64,000 nucleotides of DNA from Gemmatimonadales bacterium UBA1120. Lineage in GTDB: Bacteria > Gemmatimonadota > Gemmatimonadetes > Longimicrobiales > Gaopeijiaceae. The notes below the pieces were generated by a model. That model did not search any database, was not told the DNA's origin, and saw only the letters and a list, made by a program, of their open reading frames with translations. The DNA is taken from positions 27,616 through 91,615 of the forward strand of contig DCAZ01000115.1 in assembly GCA_002313925.1 (NCBI GenBank), given 5' to 3'. A program made the position numbers and the translations under genes. Below are positions 62,048-64,000 of this stretch, in pieces. Each line of letters starts with the position of its first letter. The stretch's first letter is position 1.

Positions 62048-64000
62048 TCCGCTACCCCGTGCTTGTACTCGTTAGTGTTCTCGCAGCCGGCTCTCTCCAA
62101 GCGCAAACGACCGCCCAAGCACGCGAGTCACTGCAAGCCGGGCAATATAAAGATGCAGCTGGCGCATTCCGTACCATACTCGAAAATGACCCATCCTCTT
62201 ATGACGTAAGACGTGACTTGATTCGGGCCCTACTCTCAACCGGGGAGTACGATGCTTCCGAGCTTCTCGCACGTGAAGCTCCCGCCCCCGGTGCATTCGC
62301 AAACACGCTAGGGGAAATCCTAGTGATCCGAGGAAAACTTGAAGAGGCGGCTACAGCCTTTCAAGAATCCATCGATACGAATGCAGGAGATGCCCTCACG
62401 GCAGAGGTCAATCTAGCAGAGCTACTTTTCTCTCGAGGTGAGATCGATGAGGCGATGACTCGCTTCGATCGTTTCATCGACATCTATAACGCCTCTGACG
62501 GACGGCTTAGCGCTACCGAACTCGTAGCGGTAGGGCGTGCCGTGCGATACCTGGGCCGAACTAACCCCGACCTGTTCCAGGATGCGCTGCGCGCTTTTGA
62601 TGAGGCGGCAAGCATCGCTCCCACGTGGCACGAGCCAAGGGTCAGAGCTGGAGAACTCTTTCTAGAGACATACTCGAGCACCGATGCGCAAGGTGAGTTC
62701 GAGAAAGTATTAGGAGTAAACCCGAGACATCCGGGAGCACTTCTGGGTCTGGCGAAAGCGCTGGAATTTGATGGCACGTCAGATGCGGGAAGAGTCCTTG
62801 GACAACTGCTCGAAATTAATTCGAATCATCTGGAGGCTCGCGCGCTACTGGCGAACCAACATCTCACGCGCGAGAGGTACCAGGATGCCTATGAGCAAGC
62901 GGAAATGGCATTGGCTGTTAATCCAAACTCGCTCGTTGCACTCACAGCTTTGGCTGGTACACACCTGCTCAGGGGTGATCTTGAAAAATTCCAAGAAGTC
63001 CGAGCACGAGTGCTAACACTGAACCCAAGGTACTCTGGGCTCGACGCCAAGTTGGCCGAATTAGCCGTGCAGACACGCCGGTATGGTGACGCAGTGATTA
63101 GGGCTGAGGCAGCAGTCGAACTTGATCCATACTCTTGGACCGCATGGGGACTCCTAGGAATGAACGAACTTCGTCTAGGAGACGTAGAGGAAGGCAGGAC
63201 TCACCTCATGCGGGCTTTCGAAGGGGACCCCTACAACCCTTGGTTTAAGAATAATCTCGATTTACTCGATACCTTTGAGCGTTTTGAAATCCATGAAACT
63301 GATCACTTTGAGCTTTTTCTTCATGGAACTGAATCTGACCTACTAGCAACGTATCTAGCTCCCATTGCTGAGGAAGCTTATGAGAGCCTCGCTCGTCGTT
63401 ACGGCGGCGAACCCCTACTGCCTGTGCGCGCCGAACTATTCCCGAGCCATGCGGACTTCTCAGTTCGAACCCTTGGAGAAGCCGGGCTAGGTGCTCTTGG
63501 TGTAAGCTTCGGACGTGTTTTGGTGATGGACTCGCCTGGTGCACGAGAGCGAGGGGATTACAACTGGGCATCGGTTTTCTGGCACGAACTCTCCCACACC
63601 TTTCACCTCGCAATCTCCGATAATCGCGTACCCAGATGGTTTTCCGAAGGGCTCGCCGTTCACGAACAACGAAAGGCCCGACAGGGGTGGGGTCATCAGG
63701 TCACAATTCCGTTCCTGAGGGCGTTAGCAGACGGAAACCTCAAGAAAGTCAGTGAGCTTAATGATGGATTCATGCGACCTGATTATCCGCAGCAGGTCAT
63801 CTTCTCCTACTACCAGTCGTCTCTAGTCTTTGAGGTCATTGAGGATCGTTATGGCTTCGCCGCCATCAGAGAAATGCTGGAAGGATACAAACGTGGCGAA
63901 ACTACAGCGGAACTCTTTGCATCTTTGCTCAGCATAGATCCCGAGGATTTCGACCAGGAATTCGAGGAATACCTGCAGGATCGATTCCGCACTCCGTTGA
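62044..64000 (+). CDS. Exported TPR protein with a gluzincin metalloprotease domain (3' end outside window)
   Basis: 652 codons from ATG at 62044, which overlaps the previous stop (ATGA), to the window edge, so the end is missing. A signal peptide (LVLVSVLAAGSLQAQ) leads into about 400 residues of TPR-like helical repeats (for example ARESLQAGQYKDAAGAF). A peptidase-MA-like domain follows with HELSH (H514, E515, H518) and the third ligand Glu535 in FSEGLAVHEQ. It probably acts on envelope proteins or as a partner binder. No stop is reached. Confidence 0.82.
   Translation, partial: MIRYPVLVLVSVLAAGSLQAQTTAQARESLQAGQYKDAAGAFRTILENDPSSYDVRRDLIRALLSTGEYDASELLAREAPAPGAFANTLGEILVIRGKLEEAATAFQESIDTNAGDALTAEVNLAELLFSRGEIDEAMTRFDRFIDIYNASDGRLSATELVAVGRAVRYLGRTNPDLFQDALRAFDEAASIAPTWHEPRVRAGELFLETYSSTDAQGEFEKVLGVNPRHPGALLGLAKALEFDGTSDAGRVLGQLLEINSNHLEARALLANQHLTRERYQDAYEQAEMALAVNPNSLVALTALAGTHLLRGDLEKFQEVRARVLTLNPRYSGLDAKLAELAVQTRRYGDAVIRAEAAVELDPYSWTAWGLLGMNELRLGDVEEGRTHLMRAFEGDPYNPWFKNNLDLLDTFERFEIHETDHFELFLHGTESDLLATYLAPIAEEAYESLARRYGGEPLLPVRAELFPSHADFSVRTLGEAGLGALGVSFGRVLVMDSPGARERGDYNWASVFWHELSHTFHLAISDNRVPRWFSEGLAVHEQRKARQGWGHQVTIPFLRALADGNLKKVSELNDGFMRPDYPQQVIFSYYQSSLVFEVIEDRYGFAAIREMLEGYKRGETTAELFASLLSIDPEDFDQEFEEYLQDRFRTPL

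Noticed and set aside
1..64000. CRISPR arrays, rRNA, tRNA and insertion sequences
   Set aside because: No regular direct repeats with spacers, no cloverleaf T-arm with acceptor pairing, and no transposase motifs were seen by eye; a covariance search would be needed to exclude a tRNA fully.

Overview
This window reads as chromosomal DNA from a heterotrophic, Gram-negative, didermic bacterium, most like a marine Gemmatimonadota relative. That placement is an inference and has moderate confidence. It rests on the TonB-receptor/DUF4249 pair, the DUF5777/YceI/cytochrome set, many lipoproteins and secreted peptidases, the DUF4159/VWA operon, middling GC and frequent GTG/TTG starts. I saw no rRNA, tRNA, CRISPR array, insertion sequence, prophage or plasmid gene. 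Gene density is high and nearly all genes look intact.

Layout. 1-7648: a TRAP-type solute-binding lipoprotein (cut by the window edge), a class V aminotransferase, a divergent FAD/4Fe-4S dehydrogenase, SerA and a second class V aminotransferase. Together they form a glyoxylate / 2-hydroxyacid / serine module. 7758-12008: dCMP deaminase, secreted M14 carboxypeptidase and TypA/BipA. 12113-18449 (plus strand): M20 peptidase, ApaG, a 63-residue unknown, N-acyl-D-amino-acid deacylase, a deoxyhypusine-synthase-like protein, a DtxR/MntR regulator and uridine kinase. 18458-28665: DUF4249 lipoprotein and TonB receptor, D-cysteine desulfhydrase-like enzyme, amidase, POT peptide transporter and an MFS/spermidine-synthase fusion. 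28836-31074: two very small plus-strand frames face a c-type cytochrome lipoprotein / YceI / DUF5777 operon. 31168-44463: aldehyde dehydrogenase, Ig-domain leishmanolysin-like lipoprotein, guanidine-modifying hydrolase, second amidase, S9 peptidase, PQQ-type dehydrogenase, cupin, phosphodiesterase lipoprotein and an unknown. 44510-50701: RhlE-type helicase, LMW tyrosine phosphatase, aminotransferase, a DsbA-fold protein without cysteines, a small unknown, a DEAD-box-like protein with ruined catalytic motifs and a DbpA RNA-binding domain, and HU. 51141-57430: small zinc-ribbon protein, outer-membrane barrel, large lipase-like lipoprotein, cyclophilin and a DPP-IV-like S9 peptidase. 57866-64000: a tightly coupled operon of DUF4159 lipoprotein, membrane VWA protein, caspase-fold protein lacking the catalytic cysteine, and TPR-gluzincin. 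The last gene runs off the window.

How it fits together. The dominant theme is peptide and amino-acid scavenging: secreted M14, M20, S9, M8-like and D-aminoacylase enzymes, a proton/peptide symporter, amidases, D-cysteine desulfhydrase and aminotransferases. The best candidates for undescribed biology are the pseudo-helicase with an RNA-binding tail (48708-50297), the envelope operon with a dead caspase-like protein (57866-64000), the cytochrome/YceI/barrel set, and the coupled micro-ORF pair at 28836-29065.
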